From an uncultured Pelagibacteraceae bacterium (lineage in GTDB: Bacteria; Pseudomonadota; Alphaproteobacteria; Pelagibacterales; Pelagibacteraceae), in assembly GCA_902592965.1 (NCBI GenBank), contig CACJGL010000005.1, positions 1-64,000 of the forward strand: 64,000 bases of DNA. The letters run 5' to 3'. Made by a program: the position numbers and the translations under genes. Of the stretch, positions 32,346-42,267 are shown in pieces (the stretch's first letter is position 1; each line of letters begins with the position of its first letter). The notes beneath the pieces were generated by a model that saw only the letters and a list, made by a program, of their open reading frames with translations, ran no database searches and was not told where the DNA came from.

Positions 32346-32359
32346 TTATCTCCTTTAAT

Positions 32360-32399
32360 ATTATAATTATTCTGATTTCTTGTTTATAATTATTCTAAA
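32360..32399. promoter_or_regulatory. Two Irr/PerR-like boxes upstream of katG (32360-32376 weak; 32383-32399 strong)
   Basis: TTTATAATTATTCTAAA matches 13/14 defined positions of TTTAGAANNNTTCTAAA; the nearer copy ATTATAATTATTCTGAT matches 10/14. Confidence 0.55.
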
Positions 32400-32445
32400 G
32401 AAGATTGTCAATAAGTCAGAATATTTATGATATAATTTTGAAAAC

Positions 32446-32856
32446 CTAGTCTTCTAATTTAACTAAAACTTCAACTGATTTAATTTTTTTTCCAGGTATA
32501 GATTTTTGAATTTCTATTGGTCCTACATCCTCATTTTTAAGATCAATAAGCTTTTCTTCTTTAACATCGAAGAAGTGGTGATGATCTGTGACATTTGTAT
32601 CAAAATAAGTTTGATTAGAATTAATAGGTATTTCTTTTAAATATCCTTTTTTATGAAATGCATGAACAGTATTGTAAACAGTTGCTAAAGAAACTTTCTC
32701 TCCAGTTTTATCTTTTATCAAATTGAATAAGTCGTTTATTGTGAAATGGAAAGTTTTATCTCTATTAAATAAAACCTCGCATATATTTATTCTTTGTTTA
32801 GTTGGTCTTAAGCTAGAGTTTCTTAGTTTTTCAATAAATTCTTGTTTACTAGTCAT
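32446..32856 (-). CDS. irr: Fur superfamily regulator, likely Irr
   Basis: SLRPTKQRINICEVLF, SLATVYNTVHAFHKKGYL, DHHHFFD; adjacent to fabA-fabB-fabI as expected for alphaproteobacterial irr. Confidence 0.8.
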   Translation of the reverse strand: MTSKQEFIEKLRNSSLRPTKQRINICEVLFNRDKTFHFTINDLFNLIKDKTGEKVSLATVYNTVHAFHKKGYLKEIPINSNQTYFDTNVTDHHHFFDVKEEKLIDLKNEDVGPIEIQKSIPGKKIKSVEVLVKLED

Positions 32857-32862
32857 TAGCAA

Positions 32863-32879
32863 TTTAAAACTATTCTAAA
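32863..32879. promoter_or_regulatory. Irr-box-like motif TTTAAAACTATTCTAAA in the irr/fabA intergenic region
   Basis: 13/14 defined positions of TTTAGAANNNTTCTAAA; 6 nt from the irr start codon. Confidence 0.55.
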
Positions 32880-32929
32880 CTATTTGTATATTATAATGTA
32901 CCTAAATCAAGTAATAAGATTACAAAATT

Positions 32930-33430
32930 ATGAAAAAAAGTTCCTTTAATTACGACGAACTAATTGATTGCGCTAATGGTAAGTTATTTGGTCCAGGTAA
33001 TGCAAAATTACCTTCTCCACCAATGCTAATGTTTGATAGAATTACAGAAATAACTGAGAGTGAGGGTTTTTATAAAAAAGGATCTATGAAAGCCGAACTT
33101 GATATTAAGGATAATTTGTGGTTCTTTGATTGTCATTTTAAGGAAGATCCAGTTATGCCAGCTTGTCTTGGTTTAGATGCTATGTGGCAGCTCGTTGGCT
33201 TTTTTCTTGGGTGGCTAGGAAATCCAGGAAGAGGTAGAGCATTGGGTGTAAGCACTGTAAAATTTACTGGTGAAGTTCTTAAAAATGTCAAAATGGCAAC
33301 ATACGAAATAGATATGAAAAGAATTCTTGTTAAAGGAGAAACAACTGTAGGACTTGCAAATGGAATATTGCTTGCTGATGGAAAAAAGATTTATAGTGCT
33401 GAAAATCTTAAGGTAGGATTATTTAAATAA
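32930..33430 (+). CDS. fabA: 3-hydroxydecanoyl-ACP dehydratase/isomerase
   Basis: [38 protein letters not shown]. Confidence 0.97.
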   Translation: MKKSSFNYDELIDCANGKLFGPGNAKLPSPPMLMFDRITEITESEGFYKKGSMKAELDIKDNLWFFDCHFKEDPVMPACLGLDAMWQLVGFFLGWLGNPGRGRALGVSTVKFTGEVLKNVKMATYEIDMKRILVKGETTVGLANGILLADGKKIYSAENLKVGLFK

Positions 33431-34641
33431 TGAAAAGAGTAGTTGTAACAGGACTTGGTGTAGTTTCTTGTTTAGGAAATAATCAAGATGAAGTTTATCA
33501 ATCATTAGTTAATACAAAATCAGGAATAACATTTTCTGAAGAATACAAAGAACATAATTTAAAGAGTCATGTTCATGGTAAACCTAATATCAAGTTAGAG
33601 GATTACATTGATAGAAAAGTTATTCGGTTTATGGGTGCAGGCTCAGCATATAATTATGTTGCTATGAGTGAAGCAGTTAAAGACTCTGGATTAGAAGAAA
33701 ATGAAGTTAGTAATATTTCTACTGGGATGGTAATGGGATCTGGAGGGCCGTCAATTGAAAATGTTATTTTAGCATCAGATAAAACTAGAGAAAAAAATCC
33801 AAAAAAAATGGGTCCATTTATAGTTCCAAGAACAATGGCAAGTACTGCTTCTGCCACTTTAGCAGTTCCATTTAAAATAAAAGGTACTAATTACACAATA
33901 AGTTCTGCATGTGCAACGAGTGGTCATTGTATTGGTAATGCTATGGAACTTATTCAATTAGGTAAACAAAATATTATTTTTGCAGGTGGAAGCGACGAGG
34001 TTCACTTTGCAATGACTGCGATGTTTGATGCTATGACAGCACTATCATCAAAATATAACAATACCCCTGAAAAAGCCTCAAGACCATATGATAAGACGAG
34101 AGATGGTTTTGTTATAGCTGGTGGTGGTGGAGTTCTTGTTTTAGAAGAATACGAACATGCCAAAGCAAGAGGTGCAAAAATATACGCAGAATTAACTGGG
34201 TATGGAGCAACATCAGATGGTTACGATATGGTTGCACCATCTGGTGAGGGGGCGGTGAGATGTATGAAAATGGCTCTTGCAACTTCAAAAAATAAAATTG
34301 ACTATATTAATACTCACGGGACATCTACACCTGTAGGAGATATTACAGAATTAAAAGCAGTTGGTGAGGCTTTTCCAGACTATAAACCTAAGATAAGCTC
34401 AACCAAATCTTTGTCAGGTCATTCATTAGGTGCAACTTCGGTTCACGAAGCAATTTACAGTTTGATAATGATGAAAAATAATTTTATTTCAGCCTCAGCA
34501 AATATTTCCGAAATGGATGACGAAGCAAAAAACTATCCAATTGTTACACAAGTTGAAAAAGATGTAAATTTAAACGCGATTATGTCTAACAGCTTTGGTT
34601 TTGGTGGAACTAATGCAACATTAGTTTTTGAGAAAGTTTAA
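33430..34641 (+). CDS. fabB: Beta-ketoacyl-ACP synthase I
   Basis: [40 protein letters not shown]. Confidence 0.96.
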   Translation: MKRVVVTGLGVVSCLGNNQDEVYQSLVNTKSGITFSEEYKEHNLKSHVHGKPNIKLEDYIDRKVIRFMGAGSAYNYVAMSEAVKDSGLEENEVSNISTGMVMGSGGPSIENVILASDKTREKNPKKMGPFIVPRTMASTASATLAVPFKIKGTNYTISSACATSGHCIGNAMELIQLGKQNIIFAGGSDEVHFAMTAMFDAMTALSSKYNNTPEKASRPYDKTRDGFVIAGGGGVLVLEEYEHAKARGAKIYAELTGYGATSDGYDMVAPSGEGAVRCMKMALATSKNKIDYINTHGTSTPVGDITELKAVGEAFPDYKPKISSTKSLSGHSLGATSVHEAIYSLIMMKNNFISASANISEMDDEAKNYPIVTQVEKDVNLNAIMSNSFGFGGTNATLVFEKV

Positions 34642-34645
34642 TTCT

Positions 34646-35431
34646 ATGAGTTTAATGAAAGGAAAAAAAGGTCTTATCATGGGAGTTGCCAATGAAAGGT
34701 CAATCGCATGGGGTATATCTCAAAAACTATCAGAAGCTGGAGCAGAGTTAGCTTTTACATATTTGGGTGATGCTTTAAAAAAAAGAGTTGTTCCACTTGC
34801 GGAAAAACTAAATTCAAATGTAACCTTTAGCTGTGATGTAGAAAAAAAAGAAGAAGTTGTAAAACTTTTTGAAGATGTAAAAAGTAAATGGGGAGAAATT
34901 GATTTTATTGTGCATGCAATTGCATTTTCAGATAAGTCCGAGTTATCAGGAGAATATTTAAATACAACTAGAGAAAACTTTTTAAGAAGTATGTTAATAT
35001 CTTGTTTTTCATTTACTGAAGTTGCTAGAGAGGCATCTAAAATAATGAAACAAGGTGGCAGCATGATTACTTTGAGTTATGAGGCAAATAAAGCCATACC
35101 TAATTACAACGTAATGGGAGTTTGTAAAGCTGCACTAGAATCTAGTGTTAAATATCTTGCGAGAGATCTTGGGGTAAAAAATATTAGAGTTAATGCAATA
35201 AGTGCTGGACCGATTAAAACTCTGGCTGCATCTGCTATTGGTGATGCTAAATTTCTTTATAAATGGAATGCTGATCATTCTTTTCTGAAAAGAAATGTTG
35301 ATAATCTTGATGTAGGAAATTCTGCGTTATATCTTTTGAGTGATATGGCGGGAGGTGTGACTGGTGAAATTCATTATGTAGATGCTGGTTATAATAAAGT
35401 TGGAATGCCAGACCCAAAGAATATAACCTGA
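34646..35431 (+). CDS. fabI: Enoyl-ACP reductase
   Basis: GKKGLIMGVANERSIAWGI, NAISAGPIKTLAASAI; start adjusted to ATG 34646 (tracked TTG lies inside fabB). Confidence 0.95.
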   Translation: MSLMKGKKGLIMGVANERSIAWGISQKLSEAGAELAFTYLGDALKKRVVPLAEKLNSNVTFSCDVEKKEEVVKLFEDVKSKWGEIDFIVHAIAFSDKSELSGEYLNTTRENFLRSMLISCFSFTEVAREASKIMKQGGSMITLSYEANKAIPNYNVMGVCKAALESSVKYLARDLGVKNIRVNAISAGPIKTLAASAIGDAKFLYKWNADHSFLKRNVDNLDVGNSALYLLSDMAGGVTGEIHYVDAGYNKVGMPDPKNIT

Positions 35432-35461
35432 AAATACTTCTAACTTTGTTATAATTAAAAT

Positions 35462-36388
35462 ATGAGAAAAAAAATTTTTTATTTTTTAATTTTTTTTTTA
35501 TTTCTTAACACTGCTATTGCAGAAAGTTATAGGATAGGTGATGAAATATCTGATAGAATAAAATTCAGCAATAAATATTCCTTTGAACTACCCAAGGGTA
35601 AGTGGATAGTTGCTGACAGATTTTCATATAGTTACTATGGTCTTATTGCAAAAGGCTATGATTTATTAAAAATTAAAAATAAAAAAGCCACTGAAGGTTT
35701 CTCGGTCGCTGAATTAAAATTACCTGCTAAATGGCAAGGATATTTGAACGCTGCACTTCATGAAATAGTTTTTAAAAATAAATATGATGGATGTTATGAA
35801 AGACCCGAATATTACATCATAGAATATTATGCTAAAGGTTCTTCTCATAACTGTTTTTGGATTATGCACTTAGATGTCCACAAAGAATTACATGATCCAG
35901 ATGATCCTGAATTAAGAGGAGTTCAATCTCAATACAAAGCGTGGTTAAGGGACAATCAGATAAAACTTCCAAAAGTTGCAATTGGAAGCTCGCATAGCTA
36001 TTTTTCTAGATTGACTGGAGGAAAGTGGTTCGTAATCAATTATTATTTTGATCCTGAAATTTTAGGTGCTCCTAAAAGTAAATTTATAAAGGAGGACAGT
36101 TCAGAGTATCACAAATATAATATATCAAATTATCCAGAGCACAAAAAAATCATGGATCAAGTAGTTTCAATTGGCGCTAAAAGACATAAACAATTTGAAT
36201 TAGAAGTAAGAGCAAAAGATCATCACAAAATTGATCTAACACAATATATTAAAGAGTTATCAACAAATTTGGAGATTAATCAAACAAATGAAACTTTAGA
36301 ACAATTAATAAAATTAAATGAGTTGTACAAAAGTGGAGTGTTGGATGAAGAAGAGTTTAAAAAAGCCAAGGGTAAATTGTTAAATTAA
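35462..36388 (+). CDS. Secreted protein with C-terminal SHOCT-like motif
   Basis: Signal peptide; C-terminal EQLIKLNELYKSGVLDEEEFKKAKGKLL resembles SHOCT; central domain not recognised. Confidence 0.6.
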   Translation: MRKKIFYFLIFFLFLNTAIAESYRIGDEISDRIKFSNKYSFELPKGKWIVADRFSYSYYGLIAKGYDLLKIKNKKATEGFSVAELKLPAKWQGYLNAALHEIVFKNKYDGCYERPEYYIIEYYAKGSSHNCFWIMHLDVHKELHDPDDPELRGVQSQYKAWLRDNQIKLPKVAIGSSHSYFSRLTGGKWFVINYYFDPEILGAPKSKFIKEDSSEYHKYNISNYPEHKKIMDQVVSIGAKRHKQFELEVRAKDHHKIDLTQYIKELSTNLEINQTNETLEQLIKLNELYKSGVLDEEEFKKAKGKLLN

Positions 36389-36396
36389 CTTTTATA

Positions 36397-36786
36397 ATGA
36401 TAAGCCAACTTAGTTTTTATCTTACATCTTTAATATTAGGAATTATGCTCTTCTTTTCTTTTGTTGTGGCACCCGTAACTTTCAGTGCATTAAATGAGGA
36501 AAATGCTAGAAAATTTATAAGAAAAATATTTCCTTATTACTATAATGTTAATTTAGCTGTTAGTATTTTAGTTTTAATTTTATTTATAATTCTGAAAATT
36601 TTTTCCTTAGATTTTTATTTAATTTTAAGTGTCGCGGTATTATTTGCAGTATCAAATTTTGTACTAATGCCACTGATAAATAAGTTCAGAGATGAAAAGC
36701 AGGATAAAAAGTTTAAACAGTCACACTTTCTTTCTGTGGTGATAAATTTTGTGCAAATAATTTTGTTGGTAATTATCTTAATTTAA
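36397..36786 (+). CDS. DUF4149-like membrane protein
   Basis: 129 aa, 4 TM; LILGIMLFFSFVVAPVTFSALNEENARKFIRKIFPYYY. Confidence 0.7.
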   Translation: MISQLSFYLTSLILGIMLFFSFVVAPVTFSALNEENARKFIRKIFPYYYNVNLAVSILVLILFIILKIFSLDFYLILSVAVLFAVSNFVLMPLINKFRDEKQDKKFKQSHFLSVVINFVQIILLVIILI

Positions 36787-36935
36787 AAAGAATTAGTTAT
36801 ACCTAAACCAACAGCTATAAAAATACCTAACCAAATTAAACCTTTAATAAAAAAAAATGCAAAACTACCAAGTAATAAATATCTTCCATATTTATTTTTG
36901 AGTATTTCAAATTTAAAGTTTTTTAAAAGCTTCAT
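36783..36935 (-). CDS. 50-aa single-pass/hairpin membrane protein
   Basis: MKLLKNFKFEILKNKYGRYLLLGSFAFFFIKGLIWLGIFIAVGLGITNSF; converges with and overlaps the upstream gene stop; not in ORF track. Confidence 0.55.
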   Translation of the reverse strand: MKLLKNFKFEILKNKYGRYLLLGSFAFFFIKGLIWLGIFIAVGLGITNSF

Positions 36936-36962
36936 CTTATTGTAATTTATTACAATTATTTT

Positions 36963-37325
36963 CTACTTGATCTTTTCCCACTCTTTCATTCCGCCAGTGA
37001 TATTTTTGACATTTTTAACCCCCATATCCTTCATAGTTTTGGTTGCTAATGTTCCTTGACCACCAACGCCACAAAAAACTACATATTCTTTATCTGGATT
37101 ATTTTTAAACATATCATTTTCTAGAGGACTACCTTCTGCTAAATAAAATTCTAGTAAACCTCTATCTAGGTGAATTGCATTACCGATCGTGCCTTTTGAA
37201 AAGCTTTCTTTGTCTCTAACATCGATAAATTGAACATTTGGGTCATTTAGCTTTTCTTTTGCATCACTAGCGCTGATATTTTCAATTTCATTGCTTACGC
37301 TCATCAAATCATCAAATTTTTTCAT
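36963..37325 (-). CDS. Rhodanese-like sulfurtransferase domain protein
   Basis: VQFIDVRDKESFSKGTIGNAIHLDRG, YVVFCGVGGQGTLA. Confidence 0.85.
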   Translation of the reverse strand: MKKFDDLMSVSNEIENISASDAKEKLNDPNVQFIDVRDKESFSKGTIGNAIHLDRGLLEFYLAEGSPLENDMFKNNPDKEYVVFCGVGGQGTLATKTMKDMGVKNVKNITGGMKEWEKIK

Positions 37326-37340
37326 ATTTCTCCTAAAAAT

Positions 37341-39413
37341 TTATATTGCGGCTTGTTTAATTGATAACTTAACTTTTCCTCTATCAAAGCCTATTACTTT
37401 AACTTTAACTTCATCACCTTCTTTTACGACGTCAGTTACCTTACCGACTCTTTTATCAGCAAGCTCTGATATGTGGACGAGACCATCTTGTTTACCTAGG
37501 AAATTAACAAATGCGCCAAACTCCATTATTTTCATTACTTTACCGTTATAAATTTTATTGAGTTCAGCCTTGGCCGTTAAGTCTTTTATCATCTGCATAG
37601 CTTTATTTCTAGATTCCTCATCTGGAGCAGCTACTGTAACTTCACCTTCGTCATTGATATCAACTTTGGCACCTGATATCTCAACTATTTCTCTAATAGT
37701 TGCTCCACCTTTTCCAATAACTGTCGCAATATCTTTTTTATCTACAGTAATTTTTTCCATCTTAGGAGTATGTTTTCCAACATCGTCTCTTGATTTAGAT
37801 AAAGCTTTATTCATTTCACCTAGAATGTGAATTCTTCCATCTTTTGCTTGTTTTAAGGCTTGCTCCATAATTTCAAAAGTTATTCCTGTAATTTTAATAT
37901 CCATTTGAAGAGATGTTATCCCGTCTTTAGTTCCAGCAACTTTAAAGTCCATATCGCCTAGGTGATCTTCATCTCCAAGAATATCTGAAAGTACGCTAAA
38001 GTCATCTCCTTCTTTAATTAATCCCATTGCAATACCAGCAACTGGCTCTTTAATTGGTACACCTGCATCCATCAATGCTAAAGATGAGCCACAAACAGTT
38101 GCCATAGATGAAGAACCATTTGACTCGGTTATTTCTGATACAATCCTAAATGTATATGGAAAACTTTCCTTTGTAGGTAAAGAAGAATTTATGGCTCTCC
38201 AAGCTAATTTCCCATGACCAATTTCTCTTCTTCCAGTACCTATTCTTCCGGTCTCTCCGACAGAGAAAGGTGGAAAATTATAATGAAGCATAAATCTTTC
38301 TTTTTGTAATCCTTCAAGACTTTCTATTTTCTGCTCATCATCGGATGTACCGAGGGTAGTTGTAACTATTGCTTGAGTTTCTCCTCGAGTAAACAAAGCA
38401 GAACCATGTACTCTTGGAAGAATTCCGACTTCACACATAATTGGTCTAATATCCGCAAGACCTCTACCATCAATTCTATTTTTATTTTTTAGAATATCTG
38501 TTCTGACAATTCTTTTTTCTAAATTTTTAAGCTCAGAATTTACGTCAAGATCAGTATAATTCTCATCTTCTTCATAAAGCTTTTTTGCTTTATCAGTTAT
38601 TTCTGAAATTAAATTCGATCTCTCTTGTTTATCTTTTATTGAAAATGCTTTTTTAAGTTCGTCAGTAAATTTGCTTTCCAATTTATTTTTTACTTCGGAA
38701 AGATCTTTTTTCTCAACTACCCACTCAGGTTTTTTACACTCTTTAGCTAGATCCTCGATCATCTCGATTACAGGAACAAACCCTTCGTGCCCAAACTTAA
38801 CAGCATTTAACATTTCTTCCTCATTTAAACCACTTGCCTCGGATTCAACCATTAAAACTGCATCTTTGGTTCCAGCCACTACAAGATCTAACTTGGAGTC
38901 TTTAAGTTGTGCTTTGGTAGGGTTAAGAACGTATTCTCCTTTAATAAAGCCAACTCTAGACGCGCCTACAGGACCCAAAAAAGGCATTCCTGAAATTGCC
39001 AAAGCTGCTGATGAAGCAATTATTGATAAAATATCTGCTTCGTTTTCTTTGTCATAAGATATCACAGTTGGTAGTACCTGAACTTCATTTTTAAATTCAT
39101 CTGGGAACAATGGTCTGATAGGTCTATCAATTAATCTTGAGATTAATGTTTCACTATCTGTTGGTCTTGCTTCTCTCTTAAAATATCCACCTGGAATTTT
39201 ACCAGCTGCATAATATTTTTCTTGATAATTTACTGATAAAGGGAAGTAATCCATATCTGGATTAACTTTTTTTGCTCCTACTGCTGTTGCTAAAACTACT
39301 GTCTCTCCACATTGAGCGATAATTGCACCATCTGCTTGTCTTGCTATTTTACCTGTTTCTAAACTAATTTTTTTCCCTGCTACTTCTATTTCTTTCTTTA
39401 GAACTTTAAACAT
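37341..39413 (-). CDS. pnp: Polyribonucleotide nucleotidyltransferase
   Basis: [21 protein letters not shown]-terminal S1 domain. Confidence 0.97.
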   Translation of the reverse strand: MFKVLKKEIEVAGKKISLETGKIARQADGAIIAQCGETVVLATAVGAKKVNPDMDYFPLSVNYQEKYYAAGKIPGGYFKREARPTDSETLISRLIDRPIRPLFPDEFKNEVQVLPTVISYDKENEADILSIIASSAALAISGMPFLGPVGASRVGFIKGEYVLNPTKAQLKDSKLDLVVAGTKDAVLMVESEASGLNEEEMLNAVKFGHEGFVPVIEMIEDLAKECKKPEWVVEKKDLSEVKNKLESKFTDELKKAFSIKDKQERSNLISEITDKAKKLYEEDENYTDLDVNSELKNLEKRIVRTDILKNKNRIDGRGLADIRPIMCEVGILPRVHGSALFTRGETQAIVTTTLGTSDDEQKIESLEGLQKERFMLHYNFPPFSVGETGRIGTGRREIGHGKLAWRAINSSLPTKESFPYTFRIVSEITESNGSSSMATVCGSSLALMDAGVPIKEPVAGIAMGLIKEGDDFSVLSDILGDEDHLGDMDFKVAGTKDGITSLQMDIKITGITFEIMEQALKQAKDGRIHILGEMNKALSKSRDDVGKHTPKMEKITVDKKDIATVIGKGGATIREIVEISGAKVDINDEGEVTVAAPDEESRNKAMQMIKDLTAKAELNKIYNGKVMKIMEFGAFVNFLGKQDGLVHISELADKRVGKVTDVVKEGDEVKVKVIGFDRGKVKLSIKQAAI

Positions 39414-39662
39414 TTACTTCCTTAAATTTAATTTTGATATTACTTCTTTATAAGACTCTATTTTATTTTTCTTTAAGTAGTCTAATAATTTTTTTCTTCT
39501 ATTTACTGCTCTTAAAAGTCCAACAGATGAATGTTTATCTTTTTTGAACTGTTTAATATGTTTTGATAAGTTCTCAATTTTAACTGTTAATTGGGCAACT
39601 TGAACTTGTGATGAACCTGTATCATTTTCATGAAGTGATAGTTCTTTTGTTTTATTCGCCAT
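39414..39662 (-). CDS. rpsO: 30S ribosomal protein S15
   Basis: TGSSQVQVAQLT, LRAVNRRKKLLDYLKK. Confidence 0.96.
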   Translation of the reverse strand: MANKTKELSLHENDTGSSQVQVAQLTVKIENLSKHIKQFKKDKHSSVGLLRAVNRRKKLLDYLKKNKIESYKEVISKLNLRK

Positions 39663-39672
39663 TTTCTTTTCC

Positions 39673-40038
39673 TTATTTATTTGTTTGTTTTATTAAATTT
39701 TCAATTTTTTCTGCATAATCAAAAGAATCATCTTTTACAAAAAAAAGTTTTGGTAAAAACTTCATTACTATCTTTTTTGATAAGACTTTTCTTATTACAA
39801 ATGAAAATTCTTTTAATTTAGCAACGACTTCTTCGGTATCTTTTCCACCTAAAGGCATTACAAAAATTTTTGCGGTTTTTAGATCAGGAGACATCCTTAC
39901 TTCGGTAACTGTTATTTCTTTTGTAGATAAATTAGGTAGTTTTGCTTCATCTCTAATGAATAACATCCCCAAAGCTTGTTTTATCATCTCTCCTACTCTT
40001 AACTGTCTCTGCGTAACTGGTTTTCCTAAATTAGTCAT
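39673..40038 (-). CDS. rbfA: Ribosome-binding factor A
   Basis: RQLRVGEMIKQAL, VTEVRMSPDLKTAKIFV. Confidence 0.93.
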   Translation of the reverse strand: MTNLGKPVTQRQLRVGEMIKQALGMLFIRDEAKLPNLSTKEITVTEVRMSPDLKTAKIFVMPLGGKDTEEVVAKLKEFSFVIRKVLSKKIVMKFLPKLFFVKDDSFDYAEKIENLIKQTNK

Positions 40039-42257
40039 TATATTGTTCTCTCTGTAACAGTAGAATTATAAACTTCAATTACGTCCTTTTTCTGAAAATC
40101 AACAAAATCTCTAAGTGTTATTCCACATTCTAGACCAGCTGAAACTTGTTTAGTTTGATTTTTTTCTCTAAATATTGAGCCTATTTTTCCATTAAAAATT
40201 ATAGCTCCATCTCTGATAACTCTTGCATTTGAATCCTGAGTAATTTCTCCCTCTGTTACTTTTGTGCCAGCTACTTTTCCAACTTTTGAAACTTTAAAAA
40301 TTTCGAGTATCTCTGCTGTTCCAATAATTTTTTCGTCTACTTCTGGAGTTAATAAACCAGACATTTTACTTTTTATAAAATCCAAAACTTCATAAATAAT
40401 ATTAAAATTAGATATAGAAATCTTTTCTTGTTCCGCTCTTTTTTTTGCTTCTTTACTAGGCTTCACATTGAAAGCAATAATTACAGCTTTGGATGCTTTA
40501 GCAAGTGTGACGTCAGTTTCTGTAACCATCCCAATATCTGATAAAAGTATTTTCGGTTTTACTTCATCATGTTTAATTTTATTTATTGCATTTTTTATAG
40601 CCTCAGAAGAACCATGAACATCTGATTTTATTATGATATTAAGTTCCTGAGATGATGTATCTTTAAAAGCTGAGTCTTGTGTTACAAATGACAGTGAGTT
40701 TTTATTTTCTTTTGCTTCTTGTATTCTTCCGTCGCTCAAAGATTTTGCCTCTTTTTCACTTTTTAATACAATAAAATCGTCTCCTGATTTGGCGGCACCG
40801 TTTATACCTAATATTTCAATTGGCGTTGCGGGTTCGGCCTTCTCAATATGTTTGCCTTGATCATTTATTATAGCTCTGACCTTTCCCCATTTTAAACCAC
40901 TTACAAAATAATCCCCTTTTTTTAAAGTTCCTGCGGTGACAATTACATTTGCAATTGGTCCTCTTCCTATATCAATTTTGGATTCTAAAACAATCCCCTT
41001 TGCATCAGTATCAAAATCAGTCTTTAAATCTAATATTTCTGCTTGCAAAATTATACTCTCTACTAGTTTATCCAAATTTTGTTTAGTTTTTGTAGATATT
41101 TCTACCATTAAAGTATCTCCTGATAAATCCTCAGCTATAAGTTCATACTCTAAAAGCTGATTTTTAATTTTTTTAGGGTCTGCTTCTGGAAGATCACATT
41201 TATTTATTGCAACTACAATGGGGACCTTGGCAGCTTTTGCATGTTTTATAGACTCTATTGTCTGTGGTTTTACGCCATCGTCTGCTGCAACTACAAGAAT
41301 AACAATATCAGTTAATTTTGAACCTCTTGCTCGCATTTCAGTAAATGCTGCATGACCTGGGGTGTCAATAAAAGTTATTTTATTTTTTTCATGTACAATC
41401 TGATATGCGCCAATATGTTGTGTAATGCCTCCGAATTCACCGGAAACAACATTTGCTTTTCTTAGCACATCTAAAACAGATGTCTTTCCATGATCAACAT
41501 GGCCCATGACTGTTACTATAGGAGCTCTGCTCTTTAAATTTTGTGTTTTTATCTCTTTTATTTTTTCTAAGATTTCTTCTGCTTTTTCTTCTTTAACAGG
41601 ATTATGTCCAAATTCCCTGACTAAATATTCTGCAGTATCTGCATCAATTGTATGATTAATTGTAACTGTTACACCCATACCCATTAAATGTTTTATTACA
41701 CTACTTGATTGCTCGGCCATTCTATTTGCTAGCTCTCTTATAGTGATTACTTCAGGTATATTAATATCTCTTTTAACTGGCTTAAAATTCTCTTTTAATT
41801 CCTCTTTATTTAACAATCTATTTTCTTTTTGCTTTGCTCTTTTTAGAGATGCAAGACTTCTTGATCTAATATTAATATCATCTCCACTTAATGCTCTAGA
41901 GATGGTAAGTTTTAATTCTCTTCTTTTGCCGCCTAATTTGTTGGATTTGTTTTCTTTTGGAGAATTTTCACCTTTTAATCTTCTTGTAGCTCTTTGCTCA
42001 GCCAGTTTCCTTTTCTCAAAGTCGGATGTAATAGGAGATTGGGGTTTGGAAAAAATTGTTTTTTTTTGGATAAATGTAGTTTGTGCTTTATTTTCTGTAG
42101 ATTTAGCACCTCTAGAAAAATTTGGCTTACCTCCAAATCTTGATGATCTTTTTTCTATTAAGACAGTATTCTTTGATTGTGATTTCGCTTGTTCAATACT
42201 ACTAATTGTTTTTTTTGAAGCTCCTGAAATTGATAATTTTAATTTTTTTTTTTCCAT
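40038..42257 (-). CDS. infB: Translation initiation factor IF-2
   Basis: [44 protein letters not shown]. Confidence 0.97.
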   Translation of the reverse strand: MEKKKLKLSISGASKKTISSIEQAKSQSKNTVLIEKRSSRFGGKPNFSRGAKSTENKAQTTFIQKKTIFSKPQSPITSDFEKRKLAEQRATRRLKGENSPKENKSNKLGGKRRELKLTISRALSGDDINIRSRSLASLKRAKQKENRLLNKEELKENFKPVKRDINIPEVITIRELANRMAEQSSSVIKHLMGMGVTVTINHTIDADTAEYLVREFGHNPVKEEKAEEILEKIKEIKTQNLKSRAPIVTVMGHVDHGKTSVLDVLRKANVVSGEFGGITQHIGAYQIVHEKNKITFIDTPGHAAFTEMRARGSKLTDIVILVVAADDGVKPQTIESIKHAKAAKVPIVVAINKCDLPEADPKKIKNQLLEYELIAEDLSGDTLMVEISTKTKQNLDKLVESIILQAEILDLKTDFDTDAKGIVLESKIDIGRGPIANVIVTAGTLKKGDYFVSGLKWGKVRAIINDQGKHIEKAEPATPIEILGINGAAKSGDDFIVLKSEKEAKSLSDGRIQEAKENKNSLSFVTQDSAFKDTSSQELNIIIKSDVHGSSEAIKNAINKIKHDEVKPKILLSDIGMVTETDVTLAKASKAVIIAFNVKPSKEAKKRAEQEKISISNFNIIYEVLDFIKSKMSGLLTPEVDEKIIGTAEILEIFKVSKVGKVAGTKVTEGEITQDSNARVIRDGAIIFNGKIGSIFREKNQTKQVSAGLECGITLRDFVDFQKKDVIEVYNSTVTERTI

Positions 42258-42267
42258 TTTTCATTTC

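Noticed and set aside
37558-39057. Plus-strand ORFs antisense to pnp (37558-37830, 38671-39057)
   Set aside because: Shadow ORFs opposite a strongly conserved gene; no independent signals.
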